Assembly: GCA_005888325.1 (NCBI GenBank)
Contig: VAWU01000032.1
Location: 72,569 to 136,568, forward strand
Length of the DNA stretch: 64,000 nucleotides
From: Actinomycetota bacterium
GTDB lineage: Bacteria > Actinomycetota > Acidimicrobiia > Acidimicrobiales > AC-14
Reading direction: 5' to 3'
This document shows, in pieces, positions 52,273-60,576 of this stretch. Position 1 is the first letter of the stretch; each line of letters starts with the position of its first letter. The position numbers and the translations under genes are program-made. The notes beneath the pieces are model-generated. The model saw only the letters and a list, made by a program, of their open reading frames with translations, did no database searches and had not been told where the DNA came from.

Positions 52273-53544
52273 ATGAACACCTCGATCACCGCAGCGCCGT
52301 TCGTCGCCGGGCTCGCCGTCGTCACCTTCGGAATGATCTTCGTCGCCATCTGGGTGGCCCATGCACGCCTCCTCCGCTTCCTCGCGGCCACGGTGGCATT
52401 CGTGCTCGTGCTCACCACCGCCGGGGCGGCGGTCAACGCGTACTTCAACTATCTGCCAACCGTCGCCACGCTCTTCGGACAGCGGGCCCAGGATCAGGCG
52501 TCGAGCGCGCAGGTGGGCGAGCTCGTTGCCGCGTCAGCGAAGCCCACGCACGGGGTCGTCGAGAAGGTCTCCATCCCCGGACTCGTTTCCCACTTCGATG
52601 CCCGGCCCGCGCAGGTCTACCTGCCGCCCGCGTGGTTCGCAGTGCCGCGTCCCCGACTACCGGTGCTCGAGCTGCTGCACGGGACCCCGGGGACACCCGA
52701 GGACTGGACCCGCGCCGCCGGGGCGGACGTCGTCGCGGACAATTGGGCCGCCACCCACGACGGATGGGCGCCGATTCTCCTCCTGGTGGATGAGAACGGC
52801 TCGTTCACGGCGGATACCGAGTGCGCCAACGGAGTGGCGGGGAGTGCAGAGACCTATCTGGCCGTCGACGTCCCTGCCTGGGCGGTTGCCAAACTCGGTG
52901 CGGACCCGGAGCGCGTGGCGTGGGGGATCGGGGGCAACTCCGAGGGCGGCTACTGCGCGATCACCCTCGCGCTCCGCCATCTCGATCGCTACAGCCTGTT
53001 CCTCGACTTCTCCGGCCTCGACCATCCGACGCGTCGAGGCGGTGCTCTGCACCTCTTCGACGGGTCTCGTGAGGCGCTCGAAGCCCACACCCCGCGCTTG
53101 ATCCTGCGCCATCACCACCACTGGCAGCCGCGGCTGGCGGGCTGGTTCGAGGTCGGTTCGGCGGACGGAGGCACCACGCGATCGATGATCGCAACGGCGG
53201 CACTGTCCCGGGCGGACGGCATCCAGACGCACCTCGTCCTGCGGCGCGGGGGCCATCACACATGGCGAGTCTGGCGGGCCTCCTTCGCCGACGCGCTCCC
53301 GTGGGCGGCGACCCGTCTCACTGCGGCGAGCGGGGCCCCTCCGGGAGTGCTACGGATCGGCCCGCGGCAGCCGCACGCGCACCACGGCGCCGCCCAACGG
53401 TGCACCGTTCGCAGCCTCCACCGTCCCACCGTGGGCACGCACCAGCGCAGCGACGATCGCCAGCCCAAGCCCCGTCCCGCCCGCGCCTCGACCGCGTGCC
53501 GCGTCGGAACGGGTGAAGCGGTCGAAAACGACCGGCAGCAGTAG
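52273..53544 (+). CDS. Membrane-anchored esterase of the antigen 85/esterase D type
   Basis: A 423-residue protein with two N-terminal hydrophobic segments (APFVAGLAVVTFGMIFVAIWVA and AATVAFVLVLTTAGAAVNAYF) and an extracytoplasmic alpha/beta hydrolase domain. The nucleophile elbow is GIGGNSEGGYCA and the C-terminal His is in RRGGHHTWRVWR, as in antigen-85-like mycolyltransferases and esterases. The natural domain ends near residue 355. The last 65 residues (after ATRLTAASG) are encoded antisense to the kinase gene and are probably read-through of a lost stop. Confidence 0.8.
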   Translation: MNTSITAAPFVAGLAVVTFGMIFVAIWVAHARLLRFLAATVAFVLVLTTAGAAVNAYFNYLPTVATLFGQRAQDQASSAQVGELVAASAKPTHGVVEKVSIPGLVSHFDARPAQVYLPPAWFAVPRPRLPVLELLHGTPGTPEDWTRAAGADVVADNWAATHDGWAPILLLVDENGSFTADTECANGVAGSAETYLAVDVPAWAVAKLGADPERVAWGIGGNSEGGYCAITLALRHLDRYSLFLDFSGLDHPTRRGGALHLFDGSREALEAHTPRLILRHHHHWQPRLAGWFEVGSADGGTTRSMIATAALSRADGIQTHLVLRRGGHHTWRVWRASFADALPWAATRLTAASGAPPGVLRIGPRQPHAHHGAAQRCTVRSLHRPTVGTHQRSDDRQPKPRPARASTACRVGTGEAVENDRQQ

Positions 53545-54708
53545 GGCGGCAAAACCGGGCCCGTCATCGCTCACGACAATCTCGACGGCGCGGCCCGAGC
53601 ACCCGATCGTCACCCAAACCCGGTTGAGCGCGAAACGGCGGGCGTTGGTGAGGAGGTTCGTCATCACCTGCTCGAGGCGAAGCAGATCGGCGTCGACCGC
53701 GGCATGGTCACCTTCGATCTCGACCTCGGGCGGGCCTGCGGCAGCCAGCCGCTGCGCCATCCGCTCCGCGACGGCGTACGCATCCACGCGGTCTCGACGC
53801 AGCGGGAGGTCGCCGCTGGTCGATCGGGCCAGCACAAGCAGATCTTCGGCCAGGCGTCCGAGCCGCTCGGCCTCTTCCAGGGCGCTGCGGAGCGTCCGCT
53901 CGGTGTCCTCTCGCGACCCGGGTTGTGCCAGGGCCAGCTCCAGCTCCCCCCGCAGGATCGAGATCGGCGTACGCAACTCGTGGCTGGCATCGTCGACGAA
54001 CGCCTTCTCGCGCGCGAAGGACGCCTCCATGCGTCCGAGCATGGTGTTGAGCGTTCGGCCAAGGCGCGCGATCTCGTCGTCACCGGGTGGCTGACGGAGA
54101 CGCCGCCCGGGTTCGGCAAGCGAGATGGTGTCCGCTTCCGCGGTCATGCGCCCGACGGGACGCAGTGCCTCGTGGGCGAGGAGCCAACCCCCGACCGCGA
54201 GCACGGTGATCAGCGTCGGCCCGACGACGACGAGGATGAGTGCCAACCGGTCCTGGGCCCTCCGCACCGTCTCCAGCGAGGTGCCGACCACGACAACCGC
54301 GGTCGCCGCGCCGGTCCGCTCGGGCACCGCGAGCAGCCGGGCGTCGGTGCCGAGCCCGGGCACCGCCCGGTCGATTGTGATCCGTCCGGCGCGGGCGCGA
54401 CGGAGCTCCTGCGCGCCGAGGAGCCGGCGACCTCGGACCGTCGGCGAGGACGCGAGGATCCTGCCCGTCGAGGCGACGACCTGCGCGAAGGCGTCCTGCT
54501 CCGGCACCGCCTGACCCCGCGCGCGGTACACGGCGACAATGTCGTCGGCGCGTCCTTCGAGCCCGGTGTCGATGGCCGAGTTGAGCTCGGCGTTCAGGTT
54601 GTGCCAGAGCAACAGCGCCGTCAGCAGCAGCGTCATGGCCGACCCGGCCGCGAAGAGGATGGCCAGGCGACTGCGCAGGGAGATGGGCCGCGGACCGGCG
54701 AACCGCAT
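53350..54708 (-). CDS. Sensor histidine kinase of an OmpR-type two-component system
   Basis: A 452-residue membrane kinase. TM1 is near residues 12-36 and TM2 near 153-177, enclosing a 115-residue extracytoplasmic sensor, then a HAMP linker. The phospho-acceptor His243 is in ASHELRTPIS, the N box is MTNLLTNARRF, G1 is DDGPGF and G2 is GGTGLGL. Its likely partner is the response regulator at 56811-57494, on the same strand but two genes away. The start at 54708 is next to the divergent TCTCATC repeat at 54731, suggesting autoregulation. Confidence 0.93.
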   Translation of the reverse strand: MRFAGPRPISLRSRLAILFAAGSAMTLLLTALLLWHNLNAELNSAIDTGLEGRADDIVAVYRARGQAVPEQDAFAQVVASTGRILASSPTVRGRRLLGAQELRRARAGRITIDRAVPGLGTDARLLAVPERTGAATAVVVVGTSLETVRRAQDRLALILVVVGPTLITVLAVGGWLLAHEALRPVGRMTAEADTISLAEPGRRLRQPPGDDEIARLGRTLNTMLGRMEASFAREKAFVDDASHELRTPISILRGELELALAQPGSREDTERTLRSALEEAERLGRLAEDLLVLARSTSGDLPLRRDRVDAYAVAERMAQRLAAAGPPEVEIEGDHAAVDADLLRLEQVMTNLLTNARRFALNRVWVTIGCSGRAVEIVVSDDGPGFAALLLPVVFDRFTRSDAARGRGAGGTGLGLAIVAALVRAHGGTVEAANGAPLGGAVVRVRLPRADP

Positions 54709-54730
54709 GCGCCCGATGGTACGGAGGATT

Positions 54731-54752
54731 GGCTCTCATCGAGGTCTCATCC
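54731..54752. promoter_or_regulatory. TCTCATC direct repeat, OmpR-type candidate operator 2
   Basis: GGCTCTCATCG is followed by AGGTCTCATCC, with TCTCATC repeated at exactly 11 bases. It lies 22 bases upstream of the kinase start (minus strand) and 21 bases before the plus-strand gene at 54774, so it could control both divergent units. This is the best-matching of the four sites. Confidence 0.5.
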
Positions 54753-54773
54753 GGCCGTGACCATTCTGGTCCG

Positions 54774-55103
54774 GTGACGTCCGAGGCCGACCTTGTCCCG
54801 CTCGACGACCCCGAGTCTCTCGCCGAAGCGAGTGACACCGCTCGCATGAACGGCGAGGCGCGCGCGGCCGCGCGGCTGCGGTTGCGACTGCTGCGGGACA
54901 TGCTGGCCGTCCGAGATCAGATGACGCGGGTGCTCGAGCTCGCGGATGTCGGCCGCGCGTCCATCGTTCGCGAGCTCGAGGACGACCTGATCGAGCAGCT
55001 CATCCGGCCCACGCCCGGCGCTCCGAACCTGACCGAGCAGGTACGCGCCGTGCTCGACGCGCAGGCCGCGCTCGTGATGGGTGTGATCGGTACGACGTGT
55101 TGA
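54774..55103 (+). CDS. Hypothetical small helical protein
   Basis: A 109-residue soluble protein, mostly predicted helix (RAAARLRLRLLRDMLAVRDQM, SIVRELEDDLIEQL). No domain is recognised. GTG 54774 is taken as the start; GTG 54756 is possible. It overlaps the next gene by seven bases and lies downstream of a TCTCATC repeat, so it is probably expressed with the DUF2156 protein under control of the two-component system. Confidence 0.55.
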   Translation: MTSEADLVPLDDPESLAEASDTARMNGEARAAARLRLRLLRDMLAVRDQMTRVLELADVGRASIVRELEDDLIEQLIRPTPGAPNLTEQVRAVLDAQAALVMGVIGTTC

Positions 55104-56806
55104 GCCGCGGACTCACGGACCTCACGCGCCTACGTCGCCTCCGCCGGCTCGGCGCCCTCGCCATCGCCGCCGCCGGGCTCGTCAACCTCGTCTCCGCGAC
55201 GACGCCGCCGTTGCGCGACCGCCTTCGCTTCGTCCGCCACCTCATCCCGCTCGAGGTTCCCCAGGCGGCTGCGGCGCTCGTGGCGCTGGCCGGCCTCGGG
55301 CTCCTCCTGCTGTCGCGCGGGCTTCGCCGCGGGCAACGCCGCGCCTGGCGCCTGTCGATCGTGCTGCTCGCCGGTTCGGCGCTCCTGCACCTCGTCAAGG
55401 GAGCCGATCTCGAGGAGGCGGCCATCGCCGCGCTCGGGGCGGCGTTGCTCGTCCACAACCGCGACGCGTTCCGCGTGGCCTCGGACCGCGGGTCGGCCCT
55501 CCGGGCCTTTGTGGCGCCGGCGATAGGAGCGGCCGTCGCCACGCTCGTCGGCACGATCACCGTCGAGGTGTGGTCGCAGTCGCGGACGCGACCTCCCGTG
55601 GCACGGGCGTTCGTGGCGGTGGTGGAACGGCTCGCGGGTCTGCACACCGTCGCACTCGCCGATCGAGTCGGAGACTTTCTCGATCCCGCTCTCGGTGCGA
55701 TCGGCTTCGGCCTCACCCTCGGCGCCGGATGGCTCATCCTGCGGCCCCTCGCCGCCCGGCGCCGCGGCACGGACGACCTCGCTCGGGCCCGCGCGATGGT
55801 GCGGCGCCACGGTGGCGACACTCTCACGTACTTCGCGCTACGGGATGACAAGCGGCATTTCTTCTTCGGCGAGACGATGGTGGCCTACGCCGTGTTCAAC
55901 GGTGTGTGCCTCGTCTCACCGGATCCCGTCGGACCGGCCCACGAGCGCGCGGCCGCGTGGGCCCGGTTTCGCGCGTACGCAGACGCCCACGGCTGGTGTG
56001 TCGCGGTGCTCGGCGCAAGCGAGGCCTGGCTGCCCACCTACCGGTCGGCCGGGATGCGGGACCTCTACGTCGGCGACGAGGCGATCGTCGACGTCCACCG
56101 GTTCTCTCTTGCCGGCGGACGGGCCAAGGGCCTGCGTCAGGCGGTGAACCGGGTGGCGAACCACGGCTACCGGGTCGAGTTCTTCGACCCGGCCCGGGTG
56201 AGCGCCGAGCTCGAGCGCTCCCTGCGCGCGATGACCTGCGAGAGTCGGGGAGGCGACGCCGAACGCGGCTTCTCGATGACCCTCGGCCGGCTCTTCGACC
56301 GTCGCGACCAGGGTCTCCTGCTCGCCGTGGCCTTCGGGCCCGACGGGGTACCCGCCGCGTTCTGTCACTACGTACCTGCCGCCGCCCTCGAGGGGTACTC
56401 CCTCGACCTGATGCATCGGACGCGCGGCGATCACCCGAACGGTGTTCTCGACTTCGTGCTGGTGTCCACGATCGAGGAGCTCCGCTCGCGCGGCATGCGG
56501 GTCCTCGGGCTCAACTTCGCCACGATGCGAGCCGTCCTCGCCGGCGAGTCGGGCGACGGCGTCCCCCAGCGGCTCCAGCGTTGGCTCCTGCGCCGCCTGT
56601 CGGAGTCGATGCAGATCGAGACGCTGTGGCGCTTCACCGCGAAGTACCAACCCGAATGGGTGCCTCGCTACGTGGCCTACGACGGTCTCGAGCACGTGCT
56701 GCCGGCCGCGCTGGCAATCGCCCGGGCCGAGTCCTTCTGGGAGCTGCCGGTGGTCGGGCGGTTCCTCGTTCCGCCGGCACAGCCGCCGGTCGGCGTCGAG
56801 GCGTGA
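55097..56806 (+). CDS. DUF2156 (MprF-like) membrane protein
   Basis: A 569-residue protein. The N-terminal 240 residues hold about six membrane helices, and the C-terminal 320 form the DUF2156 GNAT-like domain of MprF aminoacyl-phosphatidylglycerol synthases (DDKRHFFFGETMVAYAVF, PDPVGP, GLRQAVNRVANHGYRVEFF, GVLDFVLVSTIEEL). MprF transfers Lys or Ala to phosphatidylglycerol and raises resistance to cationic peptides. This protein has a smaller membrane part than full MprF, so flippase function is doubtful. GTG 55097 overlaps the upstream gene. It lies between the kinase and regulator genes. Confidence 0.82.
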   Translation: MLSRGLTDLTRLRRLRRLGALAIAAAGLVNLVSATTPPLRDRLRFVRHLIPLEVPQAAAALVALAGLGLLLLSRGLRRGQRRAWRLSIVLLAGSALLHLVKGADLEEAAIAALGAALLVHNRDAFRVASDRGSALRAFVAPAIGAAVATLVGTITVEVWSQSRTRPPVARAFVAVVERLAGLHTVALADRVGDFLDPALGAIGFGLTLGAGWLILRPLAARRRGTDDLARARAMVRRHGGDTLTYFALRDDKRHFFFGETMVAYAVFNGVCLVSPDPVGPAHERAAAWARFRAYADAHGWCVAVLGASEAWLPTYRSAGMRDLYVGDEAIVDVHRFSLAGGRAKGLRQAVNRVANHGYRVEFFDPARVSAELERSLRAMTCESRGGDAERGFSMTLGRLFDRRDQGLLLAVAFGPDGVPAAFCHYVPAAALEGYSLDLMHRTRGDHPNGVLDFVLVSTIEELRSRGMRVLGLNFATMRAVLAGESGDGVPQRLQRWLLRRLSESMQIETLWRFTAKYQPEWVPRYVAYDGLEHVLPAALAIARAESFWELPVVGRFLVPPAQPPVGVEA

Positions 56807-56810
56807 GTGA

Positions 56811-57494
56811 TCAGCCCCCGCCGGCCGCCTTGTGGAGGCGATAGCCCGCGCCCCTGACGGTCTCGATCGTGTCGAGGCCGAAGGGCCGGTCGATCTTCGC
56901 ACGCAGGTACCGGACGTAGACGTCGACGACGTTGGACGTGCCGTCGTAGGCGAAGTCCCACACGTGCTCGAGGATCTGGGTGCGCGAGAGCACCTCGTGG
57001 GGGTGACGCATGAAGTACTCGAGCAACGAGAACTCCTTGGCCGACAGCTCGATCGCCTCGCCGTTCCGCTGGACCTCACGGGTCGCGGGGTCGAGCGTGA
57101 GGCCGTCGACCTCGAGGACCGATGGGCGTTCGACGGGCCCGCGCCGGATGACCGAGCGCACCCGGGCGAGCAGCTCGCCGAAGGCGAACGGCTTGACGAG
57201 GTAGTCGTCTGCCCCCGCGTCGAGCCCCGCCACGCGGTCATCGACCGCGTCGCGTGCGGTGAGCATGATGATCGGGGCCCACCGACCCTTCTGCCGCAGC
57301 CGGTGGCAGACCTCGAAGCCGTCGGGCGGCGGGATCATGGCATCGAGGACGATCGTGTCGTACGAGTACTCATCCGCGGCCCAGAGCGCCTCGGCGCCAT
57401 CGCGCGCGACGTCGACCGCGTATCCCTCGCGCTCCAGCCCGCGCTTGAGGAGGCTCGCCATCTTCGGCTCGTCTTCCACGACGAGGATGCGCAC
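56811..57494 (-). CDS. OmpR/PhoB-family response regulator
   Basis: A 227-residue regulator: receiver with Asp51 as phospho-acceptor (VLDAMIP), Thr79 and Lys101, then a winged-helix DNA-binding domain ending ETVRGAGYRLHKA. The recognition helix lies around TSNVVDVYVRYLRAKID. It is the likely partner of the kinase at 53350. Its GTG start at 57494 is separated by only one base from the divergent receiver gene. Confidence 0.95.
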   Translation of the reverse strand: MRILVVEDEPKMASLLKRGLEREGYAVDVARDGAEALWAADEYSYDTIVLDAMIPPPDGFEVCHRLRQKGRWAPIIMLTARDAVDDRVAGLDAGADDYLVKPFAFGELLARVRSVIRRGPVERPSVLEVDGLTLDPATREVQRNGEAIELSAKEFSLLEYFMRHPHEVLSRTQILEHVWDFAYDGTSNVVDVYVRYLRAKIDRPFGLDTIETVRGAGYRLHKAAGGG

Positions 57495-57495
57495 T

Positions 57496-57873
57496 GTGCT
57501 CGAGCCTAGGAGTTCCGGTTACGTTCTGGTCGTCGACGACGACACCAAGCTCGCGGATGTGATGGTTCGTGGGTTGCAGCGTGGGGGTTACGAGTGCAGT
57601 GTGGCGGGCTCCGGCGACCAGGCGCTCTGGGCGGTACAGGGGCGCCGCCCGGACGTGATCGTGCTGGACGTGATGATCCCGCACCCCAGCGGGATCGAGG
57701 TCTGCCGCCACCTCCGCCAGATCGGGTGGGACGGCTTCATCATCGTCGTCAGTGCCCGCGGCAACGCTGCCGACGTCGAAGCTGCGACGCGAGCGGGCGC
57801 GGACCGGTTCCTCGCGAAGCCCTTTGCGATGGCCGAGCTGGTCGCAACGGTCGATGCGCTCGTGAGCCGGTAG
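57496..57873 (+). CDS. Stand-alone receiver-domain protein
   Basis: A 125-residue receiver with no output domain. YVLVVDDD, phospho-acceptor Asp58 (VLDVMIP), Ser86 and Lys108 (AKPF) are present. GTG 57496 is the only start that keeps the first strand. It and the divergent OmpR-type gene start one base apart, so each ribosome-binding site lies in the other gene's coding strand. It may act as a phosphate sink for the same kinase. Confidence 0.85.
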   Translation: MLEPRSSGYVLVVDDDTKLADVMVRGLQRGGYECSVAGSGDQALWAVQGRRPDVIVLDVMIPHPSGIEVCRHLRQIGWDGFIIVVSARGNAADVEAATRAGADRFLAKPFAMAELVATVDALVSR

Positions 57874-57894
57874 GACTCATTCTCGTCTCATCGC
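57873..57894. promoter_or_regulatory. CTCAT direct repeat, OmpR-type candidate operator 3
   Basis: GGACTCATTCT is followed by CGTCTCATCGC, with CTCAT repeated at 11 bases. It starts on the last base of the receiver gene and precedes the small gene near 57973. Confidence 0.4.
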
Positions 57895-57972
57895 CGCAGG
57901 GCGAGAGTCGAGGGTATCAAGGACGTCCCCCCTGAGACCGAGCGTGACGGTGCGCTGCGCCCGCACGTCCGC

Positions 57973-58140
57973 GTGCAGGTCCGCTGCCGGTACAACGGCG
58001 GTTGGGTCTCCGGTTTCGAGATCGCGGAGCCGGGGCCCACCGGCTATTGGCTGCGGCGCACCTCGGATCGGGCCGCGCTACCCGTCGAGTTCGGCGCCGG
58101 CGACGTCAGAGCGATCGACGATCGCGCGAGCGGCGAGTAA
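57973..58140 (+). CDS. Small hypothetical protein, start uncertain
   Basis: Good coding sequence ends at TAA 58140: VRCRYNGGWVSGFEIAEPGP, then GYWLRRTSDRAALPVEF. This fits small actinobacterial proteins with a beta-rich fold. GTG 57973 gives 55 residues. The same frame stays open back to 57874 with sensible coding (KDVPPETERDGALRPHV) but no ATG, GTG or TTG, so the true start may be CTG 57955 or another rare codon. Function unknown. Confidence 0.5.
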   Translation: MQVRCRYNGGWVSGFEIAEPGPTGYWLRRTSDRAALPVEFGAGDVRAIDDRASGE

Positions 58141-58227
58141 CTGCCAGACGTCATCTCTCTCGTCTCCCCGCTACGCGCAGCCGAGAGCCCGATGAAGCTC
58201 AAGCGTCGGCCTGAGCACGCTCTCAGC

Positions 58228-58249
58228 GACTCAGGGTCTGCTCAGCAGC
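58228..58249. promoter_or_regulatory. CTCAG direct repeat, OmpR-type candidate operator 4
   Basis: GACTCAGGGTC is followed by TGCTCAGCAGC, with CTCAG repeated at 11 bases and a third CTCAG eight bases upstream (58222). It is 41 bases before the secreted protein start at 58291. It is the weakest match of the four sites. Confidence 0.35.
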
Positions 58250-58290
58250 TGTTCGCGATCGTGGTTCTGACGTGCGAGAAGGAGCGATAC

Positions 58291-59085
58291 ATGATCAAGC
58301 GAACGGCAACCGTGCTCACGATGATCGCCGCTCTCGCCACCACTGCCGTGGCGTGGGCCGGGCCGGTGTCGGCCTCGTCCTCTCAGGACGACGACGACCT
58401 GCCTCGGTTCGGTCCGGGGAATCAGTACCGCCCCGTCATCGAGGCCAAGGACTTCAGCCCCAATGTCACCAACCGCTGGCTGCCGCTCGAGCCAGGGACG
58501 ACGCTCACCTACGAGGGTACGAAAGACGGTCAGCCGGCGCGGAACATCTTTCACGTGACATCGATGACGACAGTGATCGATGGCGTTACGTGCCGCGTGG
58601 TCTTCGATCGTCTGTTTCTCAACGGCAAGCTCGCGGAGCGGACGTTCGACTACTACGCGCAAGACGACGATGGCAACGTCTGGTACTTCGGCGAGGACAC
58701 CGTGACACTCGACGACAACGGCAATCTCACCGACACCGAGGGGAGCTTCCGGGCCGGGGTGGACGGCGCCGAGCCCGGAGTGTTCATGCAAGCCGATCCC
58801 GACGTCGGACGTCGCTTCCGCCAGGAGTGGTACCAGGGGCACGCCGAGGACCAGTTCAAGGTCGTGGGCCGCGCGACACGCGTGACGGTGCCGTACGGCT
58901 CGTTCCAGCGGGCGCTGAAGACCGACGAGAGAACCGACCTCGAGCCGACCGTGCTCGACAACAAGTACTACGTGCGCGGGATCGGCGAGGTTGCGGAAGT
59001 CTCCGTGCGGGGCCCGCTCGAGAAGCTCGAGCTCGTCTCCATCAAGACCGTTGACGAGCGGCCGGAAGAATCGTCGTCCCGGTAG
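58291..59085 (+). CDS. Secreted protein of unknown function
   Basis: A 264-residue exported protein. The signal peptide has a hydrophobic core (VLTMIAALATTAVAWAGPVSA). The mature part has repeated aromatic/Gly patterns (NRWLPLEPGTTLTYEGTKDG, DYYAQDDDGNVWYFGED, VGRRFRQEWYQGHAEDQ) seen in many soil actinobacterial secreted proteins with no assigned role. ATG 58291 follows AGAAGGAG with a 7-base spacer. It lies behind the fourth CTCAG repeat, so the two-component system may control it. Confidence 0.75.
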   Translation: MIKRTATVLTMIAALATTAVAWAGPVSASSSQDDDDLPRFGPGNQYRPVIEAKDFSPNVTNRWLPLEPGTTLTYEGTKDGQPARNIFHVTSMTTVIDGVTCRVVFDRLFLNGKLAERTFDYYAQDDDGNVWYFGEDTVTLDDNGNLTDTEGSFRAGVDGAEPGVFMQADPDVGRRFRQEWYQGHAEDQFKVVGRATRVTVPYGSFQRALKTDERTDLEPTVLDNKYYVRGIGEVAEVSVRGPLEKLELVSIKTVDERPEESSSR

Positions 59086-59141
59086 CTGAGCCGATCGACG
59101 ATGTCTTCGCAGGCCCATCCAGGCTCCAATAGCCTGGCCCG

Positions 59142-60035
59142 GTGCGAATCGTGTCGTTGCTCCCGTCGACGACGGAGATCCTGTTCGCGGTCGGAGCCGG
59201 CGACGACGTCGTCGGCGTCACATTCGAGTGCGACTTCCCTGCCGAGGCCCGGAGCAGGCGGATCGTGTCGACCACCGCGCTGTCGCCTGGGCTGACGCCC
59301 GCGCAGATCGATGCAGAGGTGCGAGCCCGCGTCGCCGCGGGTGAGGACCTGTACACCCTCGACGAAGGTGCGCTCCGCGACATCGAGCCCGACGTGGTGG
59401 TGACCCAGGACCTGTGCGCGGTGTGCGCGGTCGATGTCGCCAACGTCGATCAGGCGCTCGATCACCTGGGGTGCCGGGCCGAGGTCGTCACCGTCGATCC
59501 GATGACCCTCGATGAGGTGCTCGAGTCGATCGTCACCCTGGGAAGGGTCACCGGCAACGAACCGCGGGCCGCGGAGCTGCTGGTCTCGCTCAGAGCGCGA
59601 CTCGACCTCGTGGCGGCCGCGGTCGCCGGTCGTCCTCGGCCGAGGATCGCGATGTTGGAGTGGACCGACCCACCGTTCTCGGCGGGTCATTGGGTGCCTG
59701 ACATGGTGGCCACCGCGGGTGCGACCTGCGTGTTGGGCGACGCGGGCGAGAGGTCCCGCCCGCTCGACTGGGACGAGCTGACCGAAAGCGCGCCGGAGGT
59801 GATCGTCGTCGCGCCGTGCGGCTACGGGCTCCCGGGCGCGACCGACCTCGCCGTCGCGCTGCAGCGCACGGGACGGCTGCCGGCGGATGCGGACCTGTGG
59901 GCGGTCGACGCCGACGCCGCGTTCGTACGCCCCGGACCCCGCCTCGTCGACGGCGTCGAGACGCTCGCGGCCATCGCCCATCCCGACGCGGTGCCGGCCC
60001 GACCCGATGCCGCCACACGGATCGACACGCAATGA
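59142..60035 (+). CDS. BtuF-like periplasmic-binding-fold protein without signal peptide
   Basis: A 297-residue class III substrate-binding fold: RIVSLLPSTTEILFAVGAGD, DVVVTQDLCAVCAV, EWTDPPFSAGHWVPDMV. This resembles the cobalamin/haem-binding family, but no signal peptide is present, so it is cytoplasmic. Such stand-alone homologues are often annotated cobalamin-binding; ligand unproven. GTG 59142 begins directly at the first strand. It is convergent with the sulfatase cluster. Confidence 0.82.
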   Translation: MRIVSLLPSTTEILFAVGAGDDVVGVTFECDFPAEARSRRIVSTTALSPGLTPAQIDAEVRARVAAGEDLYTLDEGALRDIEPDVVVTQDLCAVCAVDVANVDQALDHLGCRAEVVTVDPMTLDEVLESIVTLGRVTGNEPRAAELLVSLRARLDLVAAAVAGRPRPRIAMLEWTDPPFSAGHWVPDMVATAGATCVLGDAGERSRPLDWDELTESAPEVIVVAPCGYGLPGATDLAVALQRTGRLPADADLWAVDADAAFVRPGPRLVDGVETLAAIAHPDAVPARPDAATRIDTQ

Positions 60036-60042
60036 CGCGGGC

Positions 60043-60575
60043 TCACGACGTCATGCCCTGCAGACCCACGAGCGCCCGGGCATGCTCGATCTCGCCCATG
60101 TGACGCAGGCCGGGGTGATGCCGTCCTCACCGGCGACGCGGGCGCTGTAGGTCGACGCGATCTGCGGCGGGAACGGGCGTGACACGACGACGTCGGTGAG
60201 CGTCGACGGTTCGAGCCTCGCCAGCCACGACTCCGTCTTCTCGAACACGAGCTGCATGTAGTCCTTGAAGGCGTCGTAATCGCCGATGCGCTGGCCGACC
60301 ATCTCGTCGACGGTCTTGTGCTTTCCGTGATCCGCGATCGCGAGCCCCATGCGTGGAGCCCATGACTCGTCGTAGACCATCGGCCCCGCGCCGAGCATGG
60401 TCGCAGAGCCGTCCTCGATCTGCACGAGGTGGAAGATCGAGAACGCGATCGGCAGCACCGGCTCGCGTTCGACGTGGTTCACCTGGTCGAGGTCCATCGT
60501 GGCGATGGCGTCCTCCCACAACGAGTGCATGGCGCGCATGCGTCGTCGGAGCGAGTCGAGGATCAGTTCGGTCAT
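60043..60575 (-). CDS. DinB-like protein with C-terminal frameshift
   Basis: From ATG 60575 (AAGGAG upstream) the protein matches a DinB-like four-helix bundle with His in FSIFHLVQIEDG. As sequenced, the frame ends at 60051 with an unlikely tail. Adding one base to the four-G run at 60112-60115 (four C on the coding strand) restores GLRHMGEIEHARALVGLQG and a stop at 60043. This tail carries the remaining metal-binding His residues. A homopolymer error is the simplest explanation. It starts one base after the sulfatase stop, so it is part of that operon. Confidence 0.7.
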
Positions 60576-60576
60576 G

